Shown here piece by piece: positions 46,063 to 59,509 of a DNA stretch of 64,000 nt. Each line of letters opens with the position of its first letter. Position 1 is the stretch's first letter. The translations under genes and the position numbers were made by a program. This DNA is from Malus domestica. Taxonomy: Eukaryota; Streptophyta; Magnoliopsida; Rosales; Rosaceae. The stretch covers positions 14,660,001 to 14,724,000 of the forward strand of contig NC_091667.1 of the NCBI RefSeq assembly GCF_042453785.1. Reading direction: 5' to 3'. Below the pieces are notes generated by a model, which saw only the letters and a program-made list of their open reading frames with translations, did not search any database and had not been told where the DNA came from.

Positions 46063-47032
46063 AGATGTGGACTCTTAATAACTTATCACACCCCCTTGTT
46101 AAATTTTATCCCTTCTTTATGTTTAATTTATTAAATCAAATGACCAAAACTGAAGGGCTGTGAACTGTGAAGAAATAAAAGGAGTGAAATTATTTTTTTT
46201 TTAAATTGGGTTATAGAAATTAGGGGTGCTCCCTAAACAAAAATGCACATAAATAAAGGGAAAACTTAAAAGCTTGTTTAGTATCCTATTTAAAAAAAAC
46301 TTATCATTTCTCAACATTTCTTAAAAACATTTCTTGAAAATAATTTTCTTCAATACTCAAAAACTTGATTGGCTTGCGATTTAACATTTTTAAATCTTAC
46401 GATTTAAATTAGATAAAAAGATCTAAAAATAAGAGGTCGCAAGAGAGGAAAAAAGAGGAGAAAGGAGAAAAGAAAGTAAAAGATTATTAAAGGAAAGAAA
46501 GAACAAAGAGGATCGAACAAGATAACAAGGAATGAATGAGATCAAAAACCAAGATATTGAAGAAAGCGGATTGAAAGAGAAACGAAAAAAGTCAAAAAAA
46601 TAAATAACATAAGAGGAGAGAGAAAGAAGAAAATAGAGATTGAGTGAGAGGGGAGAATGGAGATGAAAAAAAGAGTTTTTGAGTTTAAAAACTCTAAAAA
46701 CTTACTTTTAATGTTTTTAGATAATAGACTATATTTTTTAATTAGTTTTGAGTTTAGATTTTTAAAATAATCCTACCAAACAAGTTTTTAAGGCCTAAAT
46801 CTTGAAAATTGCTTTGAGTTTAAAAAGTTAGATTCAAGTAGAGTACCAAACAAATCCTAAATAGTTCGACATAATATCCAAAAGGCAAATCAACAACGAA
46901 CGAGTGTTCCACAAGATATTAAGTTCCCCAACTTGAAGCAAATAAAAGAAAATACGACATTAAAACTCAAGTACTACTCTCCTAAAAGTACATATAGAGG
47001 AGCACCGAAAACTGTTGCCAATCACGTCCTTC
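46063..47032. repeat. AT- and purine-rich spacer with a MITE-like segment (about 46270-46860)
   Basis: CTTGTTTAGTATCC near 46273 and the inverted GAGTACCAAACAAATCC near 46840 suggest a small TIR element. Between them, 46430-46680 is an AG-rich low-complexity tract. The final part (46870-47032) is the likely 3' UTR of the RPS13 gene on the minus strand. No gene seen. Confidence 0.4.
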
Positions 47033-49260
<2,228 letters not shown>

Positions 49261-49560
49261 GATTGCCGGCTTGTAGAGTCTGTGCCGCTTCTGGTGACTT
49301 TAGCTCTGCCGCCCCCCTCACTCTCTTTCTTTCTGTTAGTCGACCAGAAACCCTAATTTGGAATTTGTAACAACGAATATAAAGCAAGGAGGTGGCTAGG
49401 GTTTATAAGACTTTTTGTTTATTGCTGTTCAGTCCTTGGGTTTTCTTTATTGGTGTTTACGACCTAACCGTATTACTTCGGCCCGTGGGCTAACTATATT
49501 AAATCATTGGGCTTACTTTCGTTGTGATTCTATTTGTTGGGCCCTTGGGCCAACATAAGA
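49261..49560 (-). promoter_or_regulatory. RPS13 promoter with telo boxes and site II elements
   Basis: AAACCCTAA at 49348-49356 and its reverse form TAGGGTTTA at 49397-49405 are telo-box words. Between 49480 and 49553 several GGCCC/TGGGC motifs (GGCCCGTGGGC, TTGGGCTTAC, TTGGGCCCTTGGGCC) match site II elements. Both classes are established hallmarks of plant ribosomal-protein and cell-growth promoters. A TATAAA on the minus strand (49402-49407) lies about 145 bp above the start codon. Function is inferred from motifs only. Confidence 0.7.
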
Positions 49561-49805
49561 CAATAAACATTTGGCAAACACGTCAAAACTTTGAACACAA
49601 TATTTTTCGTAATATTTTTTATTATAAAAATTATTATTTCACCATTAAAGTTGAGTATTTATCATTAATAGCCAAAATTTAACATCCAATTTTATGAATA
49701 TCACTTTTTATAAAAACTTTCAAATATAGCAAAAAAAACTCACATGAATAGACCTAAATACCCTCAAAGTCCAAAACTATCTACATAGAAGTGTTGTAAC
49801 CTCAA

Positions 49806-50093
49806 TTATGGAACTTCATAAACCCTAATGTCATCGGTAACAGTCCCCACAACCACAGCAATCTTGTTGTCCTTTCCTTGCATATACTTAATCAACCTCG
49901 AGAGAGAAAGTGGTGTCTTGTTGACTTTCCTCATGAACAAGCATTTAAGAATGACTGCATTCGACTTGCTTCTAGTCCTCCGGACAACAAAACAATACAG
50001 CTGGGCGAGAAGCTTGAGATAGATATCATCGGACCTAGGCCCAGTGCGCTTCATCTTCTTACTCTTACCTCCTGCCACAAGATCGATCCCCAT
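49806..50093 (-). pseudogene. Truncated intronless copy of ribosomal protein L18 (eL18)
   Basis: The minus-strand frame begins [20 protein letters not shown] and continues to [20 protein letters not shown] and [10 protein letters not shown], then stops. It matches the N-terminal half of eL18 (normally about 187 aa), but the C-terminal half is gone. Host L18 genes have introns, so a 95-residue uninterrupted copy suggests a retroposed origin. Substitutions at usually constant positions (for example [17 protein letters not shown]) suggest relaxed constraint. Sequence up to about 50150 may be former 5' UTR. It lies behind the RPS13 promoter. Whether it is transcribed is unknown. Confidence 0.85.
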
Positions 50094-50191
50094 TATTGCT
50101 ACTAGTGTTGAAGCTCGGTTGCTCGAGACGCCGCTTCGAAAGCATTGGGCCTTTATCTGGCCAATTCATTGAACAAATATGGATCTTGTAG

Positions 50192-50395
50192 TGCCATATG
50201 GTTGAGCCAAGGATGAAGACAGTTGGAGAAAAATAGTGATTGCTCCCACGGTCTTGTACCCATGAGAAAGGCTTTTAATGGTACCTTCATTGTTGGCAGC
50301 AATTTTTGTTGGTGGTGGGTACGACAAGGAAGTTGGGAACAATGATGTGGCTGAGGGCTGTGCAAATCTTATTGCTTATGGTTCTTGGCTAACCT
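50192..50395 (+). pseudogene. 12-oxophytodienoate reductase (OPR, old yellow enzyme) C-terminal fragment
   Basis: The plus strand retains CHMVEPRMKTVGEK followed by a stop. In other frames it has GLVPMRKAFNGTFIV, then GGYDKEVGNNDVAEGCANLI and AYGSW. These correspond in order to the last third of plant OPR flavoenzymes, including the phosphate-binding GGYD region. At least two frameshifts and a stop separate the blocks, and a short insertion follows GTFIV. The catalytic N-terminal barrel is absent. It is a non-functional gene relic directly upstream of the L18 copy on the opposite strand. Confidence 0.8.
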
Positions 50396-51849
50396 AGAGT
50401 TGTTTAGTTTATGTTTATTTGGTTTTAATTTTTGAGAGTATTTAAGTCTATTTAAGTGGATTTTTTGTTTTTGTTGAAAGATTTTATAAAAAATAACATT
50501 TATGAAATTGAGTGTTAAATTTTGGCCATTATCGATAAAAAAAAGACTCATTAAAGTTTCAATATAGAGTCGCACATTCACGCTGCAAATTCATAATTGG
50601 GTTGCCCTCTATCACTTAGTTTAAAGACTCTTTAGGGAAGTTTTGGATGCCTACATATAGGATTTGTTGCCCAGGCTCAGGGGGATTTATCCATAATGGG
50701 CCGATATTCAAGACGAATAAAGCATGTGTCTTGTGCTTTATTTTAAACCATGTCTTATTTAATTTTCTTAAGTACAATTATATATTTTTATACTAAGAGG
50801 AATGAGAGCTCAGCTAAGCCACACAAAGGGCAACCTATGGTATTGAATCCGTCCTCTACAAAATTCGAACCTAAGACCTCTCACTTACAAATGAAAATGA
50901 ATACCATCAGACTGAAGTATTGAATGGCTAAACCATGTCTCATATTTTTGCCAAACCCTTTTTTATATGTGTTGAAATTTTTCTTATTCAATGTATTCTT
51001 GGCAAAAAAGAAGAAAAATTAAAAAAAAAAATCTTTAATCTCTTAATCAAATATGATGTGCCTTAAATTGATAATGGTGTGAAGACGGTTGGTAAATATG
51101 GATTGGAAAATTTTCTAATTCCACTAATTTATTTAATATATATATATATATTTAGGTACCAAATTAGAAAGGCTTTAAGATTTGCATATGACACTTTACT
51201 CCAATGTGGAAAGCAATCTTGTCTGTGCACAATTGTGTGGGTTCGATGCTCACCGATTCTCCACCACCTAATAATTAACTATCTAACTCATTAACGCTAT
51301 TGTCTTACTTTAAAAAAAAAAGGCCTCAAAACATCTTTCAATCTTTTGTGACTTTAAAGATTTTATTTGATCAAAATCTTCCCTAGTTTCCAAATAAAAA
51401 ATAAAAAATCTTCCCTAGGTGCGCACGTCTCATTCTTCCTTTTGCATATTTACTGTATGAGCATGAACGAGCAGAGATCACTACCATTTCAATATTTTGT
51501 CACTTTCAAGATATAATAATATGATCAAAATCTTCCCTAACGCTAAAAATGTTGTTAAATCACCCGACCCTGCCTGCATGTGACTTGGTACATGATTTGT
51601 TGTGGAAGAGAATCAAACCATTCTATATATGTCAATTAATCATTTTCGTTTGTCAAACAAATACAAAAATTATAGGTTATATGTTGCCTCAATATAATCG
51701 TGAAAAAGAATCTCACTCTTCTATTATATACGCAAATTTACACCATATATCTAGTGCGAACACTGTTAGCTGTAACTGATAGATAGACAAGTTCAACCTT
51801 TAGTACTAGGTATAGATATTTATTTCTGATCCAGAGGATTTTTTATTTT
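50396..51849. repeat. Intergenic DNA with SINE-like segments
   Basis: At 50790-50935 the minus strand contains GAGGTCTTAGGTTCGAATTT, with a pol III B-box-like GGTTCGAAT, in a tRNA-derived SINE context. At 51150-51300 is a similar plus-strand segment with GGTTCGATGC. The remainder is AT-rich with repeated AAAATCTTCCCTA words (51371, 51402 and 51529). No gene seen. Confidence 0.45.
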
Positions 51850-52200
51850 TTTTGGTTAAAGTGGCTATATTATTAACCAGGGCAAAAAGCCAATTTTACA
51901 AAGAAAGTCCACAATTGGACTAACAGAGGAGAGAAACCAACCACTCCTCAAAATACACAGGATGAAAACGGGTTATAAAGATAAAGACGATGTAACAAAG
52001 CATAATCATCTCCCATAAACACCTATTAAAACACTATACAAATGGAGTGCATGACAAACCATCTTTGTTAAGGATATGAACCAGCAAAGATGGGGGTTTG
52101 TTCACCCAAGTATCAACGCTCATATCCGCTATGATCTCCTCAACGTAGGAGAATCAATGTCATAATTTGATCTAGAGTATTAGGTACAGATTAACCAGAG
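51850..52200 (-). mobile_element. LINE 3'-tail-like fragment
   Basis: The minus strand contains TTTGTAAAATTGGCTTTTTG followed by CCCTGGTTAATA and GCCACTTTAACC, ending in a T/A-rich tail. This phrase recurs at the 3' ends of plant non-LTR retrotransposons, recalled from memory. No reverse transcriptase is preserved here. Confidence 0.45.
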
Positions 52201-52379
52201 TCAATTAAATTTAGGAAAGCTCAAAAGGTTGATGTGCGTGTACTTTCTTAGTATTGGGATATTTTAGGTTAGCCTACGATTGAAGTAGGTGGCCTAGGAA
52301 AAGCTATGGATCGATCACGAGCCAGCTCTAGTAACCAATATATGACAATATGTCACATATTATGCATAAATATTTAATT

Positions 52380-53135
52380 ATGAATGAGGATTTCTTTGGA
52401 TTCTTTTTATGAGGATTTTGAGAATAATTTAATTACATTTGTTCATCATATATTATTCTATCATAAATCATTGTATATTTTTTTATTTATAATTAAATAT
52501 AAATAATACATGACGAAAATTAACCGCACAATATACGATGAATGGATGTGATTGGATGATCTTCGAGATCTTCATAAAGAGGATCCTGAGAGGATCCTCA
52601 TTCTTTAATTATAACTGATTTTTTTACTTTTTTCTTAATTTGTGGTGAAAGGCATTATCTAGTTGGGTAGTTGCAATTATCTGTGGTGCTCTCAAAAATC
52701 GTATTTGGATTCCATTCGAAGAATTTTAAAGATTTTCACATCTTATTCATTTATTGTACATTGTGTGGTTGCAAATTATTTCAAATTTTTTAATTTCAAA
52801 TTAACATAAATAGTATCTAACGAAAATTGACCTCATGATGTACGATGAACAGATAAAAGGTAAGAATTCCTAAAATCCTCATCCCAAAAATCAAAATGTG
52901 AGGGATGTGTTTTACCCAACAGGATCCTCTCTTGATCCTTGTTGTGAGGATCATGGAGATTTGTGAATCGTGTCTGTTTATGGTATATTGTACGGTCAGT
53001 TTGTTATGAGATACTATTTGTATTTTATTTTAAATAAAAAATTTAAAATAATGACTGCATGATATACAATGAACGAATATAATTCATAAATTCTAAATCC
53101 TTGCAAAAAGGATTCGACGAGGATCCGTATTGATG
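52380..53135. mobile_element. Three adjacent copies of a fold-back MITE
   Basis: Copies at about 52380-52605, 52710-52930 and 52930-53130 share an inverted core in which GTTYATYRTATATTRT-type sequence is mirrored by ACAATRTACGATGAAYRG. Outer AGGATCCTC/GAGGATCC-type ends also recur (52580, 52921 and 53119). A fourth copy lies at 55845-56065. Elements are about 220 bp, AT-rich and non-coding. Borders are approximate. Confidence 0.55.
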
Positions 53136-53303
53136 TTTTACCAAGCATATGGTAAAAGTACAACAACATGATTGAAAGGTCAAAACAAAGAACAGAATTG
53201 GTGACTGGTGACTGAGTGACTGTCTGTGAGTAAATCTGTCCTCATTCTATATTATATATATATATATATATATACACTCATTAAAAGTGTCTTAACAAGA
53301 AGC

Positions 53304-53992
53304 TGCGCGAAATTGACTGAATCTTTACCCTAGGAGCTGGAGATAAAAAGACAAGGAATAATAATGTTTAAGTTCACATGTTGTGCATTTGTGTAGCAAA
53401 GTTTTGCATGCATGACATGTACAAATGAAAAAGAGAGTTCACATGCATGAAGCTGTAAAGAACAATGGGTCCATAACTCTATATATATATATATATACAG
53501 GTCCTTTATTCAAAAGAATTCTCATTTTAGGTAAAAATAGATTAGTTGTGAGATTCACTTTACATTGAACTTCAACAATTCAAATCATTTATTTTGTAAA
53601 TCTTGATTCATAGATCATGCATTCTTGCAAAAATTCAATTCAATATGAAATCATTTGCCTATTTAATTATCTTGATGAAATTTCAATATATTTTAAAGAA
53701 CAAAGTGTTCTTAATTTTTTTAAACTCAATTAGATGTCTCAAATATTTCTAATTTGGCTAATATTTTGAATGAACAGTCTATAAAATGCAACCTGAAAAA
53801 TATTTGCGAAATCGACTTTTTACCCTTGGAGGTGGAGATAAAAGACAAGGAATAATAATGTTTAAGTTCACATGTTCATTTATGTAGCAAGAGTATTGCA
53901 TGTGCATGGCATGCACAGGTGAAAAAGGGAGTTCACATGCATGAAGCTGTAGAGAACAATTAATGGGTCCATAGGTCTATATATATCTGTTT
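53304..53992. repeat. Direct duplication of a ~190-bp segment (53304-53500 and 53803-53992)
   Basis: Both copies run GCGAAATYGACT, GTGGAGATAAA-like sequence, AGACAAGGAATAATAATG, TTTAAGTTCACATG, GAGTTCACATGCATGAAGCT, then GGGTCCATA followed by an AT dinucleotide tract (53480-53498 and 53977-53986). They are about 85-90% similar by eye, with CATGCATG palindromes inside. The 300 bp between them is AT-rich. Function unknown; the following 77-codon frame at 53991-54224 resembles nothing. Confidence 0.6.
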
Positions 53993-54826
53993 GTGTAAAT
54001 ATGTTAATGTAACCTGTGTATCATTGACCACTGATCAGATGTCACATCCAGTATCAGTTTTGATATATATCATGTATTTATGCGTATATGGGGAAAAAGA
54101 AAAGGAAAGAGAAAAAAGTTTATCAAGCTGCAGGAATACAAGGTTCTACTTGAATTGGACAGGAGGAACATTGGCAGAAGCCCTCAAGTATTACTGTATT
54201 AGAACTTCAATTACTGAGTTATAGCTAGATCCATATTTCCAACGTTCTGGGTTAACTGTTTACGAGCATCTTCAACATTTCCAAGCTAATGTTTAGTTAG
54301 ATTTGTCTTTTAATGAGTACAACGTACATTATCATATCTTAGTCACTTTTACAATGTTTATCTCTACTTTTGCAGTTGTAGATGAGTTTTCATTTCATAT
54401 CATACATTACAAATATATCAACTTTGTCTATTAACTATTATCTCTTTTTTTATGGAAGACTTTAACTATTATCTTTTGCTCCACGATATCGACATAATAT
54501 CAATGATATAGATGACTATTGAGTATGATCCGTACTTAATAGTTAATGAGGGACGGACAAAGTTGACGAATTAGTTACAAAGTATAGGGTAAAGTGATGC
54601 TTAATGTATTATTTGAGAGCATTTTGATAAATAAGTCTTTTGAATTCTCCATTATCTATGTACTTGGGTTTGGATTTGCATGAGCTTTGAGAGATTGATA
54701 TTCAAAGCACATAGTTAGTACTGGGTATTTACCTCACAACCAATATAAGTTTGATAACCAAACCAAGAGAGTATAACTTTAAGAGAAAAATTATTCCATA
54801 ACAGGCAACTTGTTTTAACTCAATTT
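53993..54826. other. AT-rich intergenic DNA
   Basis: No gene or structured repeat recognised. Short echoed words such as TTAACTATTATCT (54431 and 54466) are the only internal pattern seen. Confidence 0.3.
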
Positions 54827-55498
54827 TGTTGAAATTTCCCACATCGATTGTATTTCAAAAAAAAAAATAAAAAAAAAGAGTTTAAATATCATAACTTCAC
54901 TCCAACTAACACTGAAGCCTTTTTTGTGATAAAACCTCACACATAACGAATGTGCAAGTGGTAATTAACAAGTTGGGAACATTATCGGTGTGGTTGGAAG
55001 TGGACATTTGGCCTGTCTCTCTGATAATTTGACATGGTATCAGAGCCGGAGAGTGGACCAATAGTGCCACGTGATGGGTGGGTCCCCTTGACCCCGACTG
55101 TAGGATGAGTTCCCTTGGCTCTAAGCAGTTGTCGATGTGTGGGTACTTAGCATGTACTGCCACGTGATAGGTGGGTTCCCTTAGCCTCGCGTGTATGGAG
55201 AGTTCTCTTGGCTCCATGTGGTTGTCAATGTGTGGATCTCCCACATGTGACTCACAAATTGGGTTCCAACTTTCAAGTGAGGGAGTGTGTTGAAATATCA
55301 CACATCGACCGTATTTTTGAAAAAAGAAGAGTTTAAATATCATAATTTCACTCCAACTAATACTGAGAGGTTTTATGATAAAACTTTATACCTGTCAGAT
55401 TGTGCAAGTGATAATTAATAAGTTGGGGAAAATATCGATGTGATTAGAAATGGACCTTTGGAAGTGGATCTTTGGTCTATCTCTCTGATAATTTGACA
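54827..55498 (+). mobile_element. TRIM retroelement, 672 bp, structurally complete
   Basis: LTRs at 54827-55034 and 55288-55498 both begin TGTTGAAAT and end CTGATAATTTGACA. The perfect target duplication AATTT lies at 54822-54826 and 55499-55503. The primer site TGGTATCAGAGCC starts at 55035, immediately after the first LTR. A purine-rich AAGTGAGGGAG precedes the second. The 253-bp interior consists largely of two diverged tandem units with GCCACGTGATRGGTGGGT at 55065 and 55159. No protein coding; the antisense 145-codon frame (54906-55343) is incidental. The LTRs differ at many positions, so it is older than the two larger complete elements. Confidence 0.93.
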
Positions 55499-57097
55499 AA
55501 TTTAATGTAGTATAAACAAGACATCATGGTTCGGATGCGTGATATAAACCAGTAGTTTGTCAACACATATCAAAGAGTGACAACATTATCCAAGGACACC
55601 GGTCACATGTGTTGGAATGAATAATGAAAACAGTGGAGCATAGTGAGAACCAGCGGAGAGAAACAATATCGGATATTTATCAGCTCGCCTCGCTTCACTC
55701 CCTTTCTTAATTGACAGAGACTACAGTGAATTCAAAGTATTGCCATGCTTGTTTGTGCCATACTTTCTTTGCTTTTACCTTTTAAGCTTTTAGCCTTTTC
55801 CCCTAATCCCACCATTGTCTTTAAAGTTGTACCATGGTCCATTTTAAACGGGGATGAGGATACTTTCTGGATCTTCTTTTTTAAAATACATAGGGTTCTT
55901 ATATTTTATTTGTTTATTGTACATCGTGCATCTAATTTTTGTTGGATACTGTTTGTATTTAATTTCAATTAAAAAGACTCGGTGACAGCACGATGCACAA
56001 TAAACGGATAAAATGCGAGGATCCTAGATCACAAAGAGGATCTGGATGGGATGTAAATCCTTTAAAAGGGATGGCATGATTGCTTTCTTTTAAATTTCTT
56101 TTTCACATAAGATTTTTTCTTATTCCCAATTATTATTTCTAATTTTCACTAACCACATTATTTTCATAATGTTTGTTTGTGCATCAAGTTAAGCTATTGT
56201 TGCAAAAGATTTATGTCCTCAAGTGTATTTTGCAAGAGTAATCGAACAGATCTTATTATAGTTTTTTAAGAGAAAATTAGTATTCTAAGAAGCACACAAA
56301 ATTATTCACAGATGCACATTAAAATAGGCATTTGGCATTGCTTGATTGCCAACTTTAACCCTGTTTTGTTTAATGAGGATCGCTATTTAGACGTTCTACA
56401 AAACAGTTGACACTTAAACGTAGTTTTGTTTTAAAATTTATGTTGTAACCTTAATTCATTAGAATACAATAAAAAAGAAATATTACAAAGTCCTACTTAA
56501 ACTTGTTTTAGAGGGAGTTTGAATACGGTATTTATGGATACATAGATAGCACATTTACATGTTTTGCCTACAATTTAAAGGCAGAAGAAAAAGGCAAAAG
56601 AAATGTGGCCATAGTAAGTTTCTCAAATAAATAAATGTGAATCATGGATCATGAATTCATCAATTGAAAGAGTTTCGTACACATTTTTTCTCAACTCAAA
56701 CAGATTTTTTGTTGTTGTTGTTGTTGTTGTAAAATACAATACAAACTACATTTCTTCTCTAAACTATACTAAAAGAAGGCGAGAAGGTTAAACAAGAAAG
56801 TCCTAATACATTTTCTTTTGCATAAATACATTAGGTTAGTTGCCTATCAGAGTGCATGCTGCAATCCCCATGCATCTGAGTTCAAATTCTCTTTCATGTA
56901 AATTAGAGCACTATTGAAAGAGCAAAGAAAAACAATAATGAACTACTTGAACAAAATGTGTTAATAGGACCCATATAGTGAAGAAAATTGCAAGACTCAT
57001 TAATTTAAAATTAAAAAATGCTACTCTTACCATCTATTTGTATAATCTCTCTAATAAAGATAAGACTCACATGCGTTGATGGACCCTACCTCTATTA
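55499..57097. repeat. Intergenic DNA with a fold-back MITE, a TTG microsatellite and a SINE-like segment
   Basis: At 55845-56065 GTTTATTGTACATCGTGC is mirrored by GCACGATGCACAATAAAC, a clear fold-back element of the same family as the copies at 52.4-53.1 kb. A (TTG)n run lies at about 56708-56730. A SINE-like segment with GAGTTCAAATTCTC, a B-box-like word, lies near 56830-56905. No gene seen. Confidence 0.55.
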
Positions 57098-57470
57098 GAC
57101 CATCTCCAACCCTTGGGATAAAACTTAAAAATTTAAGCCATAAAATTTTAAGCCATAACTCAGAAACTATTTTTCTCCTCAAACCCTTGGACTAAAAACC
57201 AAAATTTTTAACCCAGAAAATTTAGCTTTTAGCCTAGAAACAACTTTTCTGCTTCATCAACCATTTTGGCCTAAATTTTAGACCCAGATTATTAAAGAAT
57301 GAATTTAGGCTAATTTTTTTCTTAAATTTACTTTAAAAAAATAATGTAGACTATATCGTAAATTAATTTTATGAACATTTTAATTTAAAAATATTTAAAT
57401 TCCGATAAATATTGAAAAATCACTAAATCAATACATGAAACTCATGAAACACTATGGAAGAATATGAAAA

Positions 57471-57672
57471 TCATGATAGAGATGTATAAACACAAAATAC
57501 ATAAAACACACAAGACACACACAGAACACATGTGAAGCACATACACATGTGAAGGACATACAAAACACATGATAGAGATGAAGCACACATAGAACACATG
57601 TGAAACACATGACACACACGAAACACATACAAAACACATGTGAAACACATAGAACACATGTGAAACACAATG
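57471..57672. repeat. ACACATGTGAA/ACACATAGA minisatellite
   Basis: Irregular tandem repeats of ACACATGTGAAACACAT, ACACATAGAAC and ACATACAAAACACATG words. They replace the 3' end of the Myb-like pseudogene on the minus strand, where they translate into Cys/Val/Phe-rich nonsense. Likely expanded by slippage. Confidence 0.7.
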
Positions 57673-58339
57673 TGTCCACTCATTGGATCTTGGGACTTCC
57701 CTTTTCTCTTTCCCTCCTTTTGTTTATCTCTTCCCGAGGGCCTTGCAAAAGAAGGAGTTGGGGTCATTTCATCGACACCTTCATTGACACCTTCATCAAT
57801 GACATTTGTTGGTGCGGCTTCACATTGAAATAATTTTCCCCATTGTTGGTCTGCATCGGTTCCCCACCTCGGAAAATCCTTGAGGACGTCCCAAGCATGT
57901 TGCAACTTAAAAACTTGATTTTTTTGGTGTTACTCTTGTCTTGTAAATTTCCATTCCTTTGTCACCCTATGCAAAAAATACATAAAAACAATTAGTTGCA
58001 AAATAATATTATGTACATGACAAATAAAATATCAACAAAAAAACTCACAATTTCCGCGGCGCTTCTTCCACTAGCCATGCCAACCACGGCTCTCTCCAAG
58101 CTTCCCTTCCATAAAGTGCATGCTTTGTTGATAGTCTTCCACCGATCGTAGACACCATCATCGTCCCTCCCGCCGTCGTCGCAGTTTTCATGAAACTTTT
58201 CAATGATTTTATCCCACAAAACCTTTTTATTTTGATTCATGCCAACTGCACCATCTTCGCTAACAGAAACCCATGCCAAGCATAAAGCAACATCTTCCTC
58301 ACAGGTCCAATTACGACCTCTAATATGCTCTCTTGGCAT
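57670..58339 (-). pseudogene. Myb/SANT-like protein of the PIF/Harbinger ORF type, broken
   Basis: Exon 1 (58339 to about 58045) encodes MPREHIRGRNWTCEEDVALC, then LAWVSVSEDGAVGMNQN, a FHENC segment, DRWKTINKACTLWKG and SGRSAAEI, ending at an ATT/GTGAG donor. This is the trihelix/Myb-like DNA-binding domain common to plant Harbinger-associated proteins. After the intron, VTKEWKFTRQE meets an in-frame TAA. Then HQKNQVFKLQHAWDVLKDFP and a Ser/Pro/Lys-rich linker with GRDKQKEGKRKGKSQDPMSG follow, after which the frame runs into the minisatellite. The nonsense codon and repeat-replaced C-terminus make it a pseudogene. Such proteins normally help a transposase bind element ends; here none is present. 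Confidence 0.7.
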
Positions 58340-58470
58340 CTTGAAAAATTTGGAAATGGGAAGAAATGGTAGAAAGAAAAATTGGAATAATTGTAGGAGA
58401 AATGTGAGTTTTATGTGGATGTTTGAACAAATACATAGGTATTCATAGAGTTTTTTTGGTGAATTTTGAG

Positions 58471-58516
<46 letters not shown>

Positions 58517-59509
58517 TATAATTATTTTAGCCGTTGGATTTAAATTTGGGCCGTTAGATAATTTTTTTTTACCGTTAGATTTGTTTATATTCGATCTCAG
58601 CCGTTGGATTCAATGTATTTTAAAATAACATTTTAATAAAAAAAATTTGAATCTGGACCGTTGGATCAACCAACGGTCCAAAAATGTCAGCCGTCAGATG
58701 AACAAAAGAGCCGTTGGGCTCATGATGGTGGCCAACATCTCCCTTGATAGTGGGCCCCACCTTGTCGAGCACTGAAGGCGTCAACCCGCGTGGGGCGAGT
58801 TGAGCGCGTGACTGGGCCGAGATTGGCCTGGGCTTGGGCGAGTCCACACGCATGTGGGCTAAATCTTGGAGGGAATTTGGCTTGGGATTAGCTTTTAGCA
58901 TTTAGCCCAAAGATTTGGGGATTGGGTTGGGTTTTGGGGGGGGGGGGGGATAAATGGGGTAATTTGGCCTCTAGCCTAGGGTTGGGTTTGGTCTTATAAC
59001 TTAAAATTTTAGCCCGAGATTATTGAATATGATTTTAGCCTAATTTTTTTTTCGGTAACTTTTTTGAAAAGAAAATTTATCTAGATCATCCTAATCTATT
59101 TTTATGGACATTTTAATCTAAAAATATTTAAATTCTGATAAGTAATTAAAAATCATATAAATACATAGGTATTTATAAAGTTTCAAGTTGAATTTGATTT
59201 AAATAATTTTCTTAAATAATTTTAGACATTATATTTAATTTTGGCTGTTAAATTTTTTATTTTTATCGTTAGATTTGATCTCATTTGATCACAGTCGTTA
59301 GATTATAAGTAAAAAATAAAAAAATGTTTGAAATATGGCAACTTGGCTGGTTCATAATAATTTAAGTCAGACTGAAATCCTAGGGGGAATCTAGCCTAGG
59401 GATATATTTTCTCCACAGCGTTTATTTTAGCCCAATGATTGGAGGTATTGGTTTGGCAGGCATTTAAAGCTTATATTTTAAGCTTTTATCCCATGAATTA
59501 GAGATGAGT

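Larger units (their letters stand above)
57098..59509. mobile_element. PIF/Harbinger-like TIR element (2.4 kb) carrying a broken Myb/SANT-like gene
   Basis: The left end GACCATCTCCAACCC...TGGGATAAAACTTAAAA and the reverse complement of the right end, ACTCATCTCTAATTC...TGGGATAAAAGCTTAAAA, are inverted and flanked by TTA on both sides (57095-57097 and 59510-59512), the typical 3-bp target. Arms hold many degenerate TTTTAGCC/GGCTAAAA words. No DDE transposase was found; only the partner DNA-binding protein gene persists, suggesting an internal deletion derivative. A pure (AT)n run lies at about 58472-58508 and a G run at 58937-58949. Confidence 0.65.

Noticed and set aside
54906..55343. 145-codon minus-strand frame
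   Set aside because: Spans the first LTR and the tandem interior of the TRIM on the antisense strand; its internal repeats mirror the DNA repeats.
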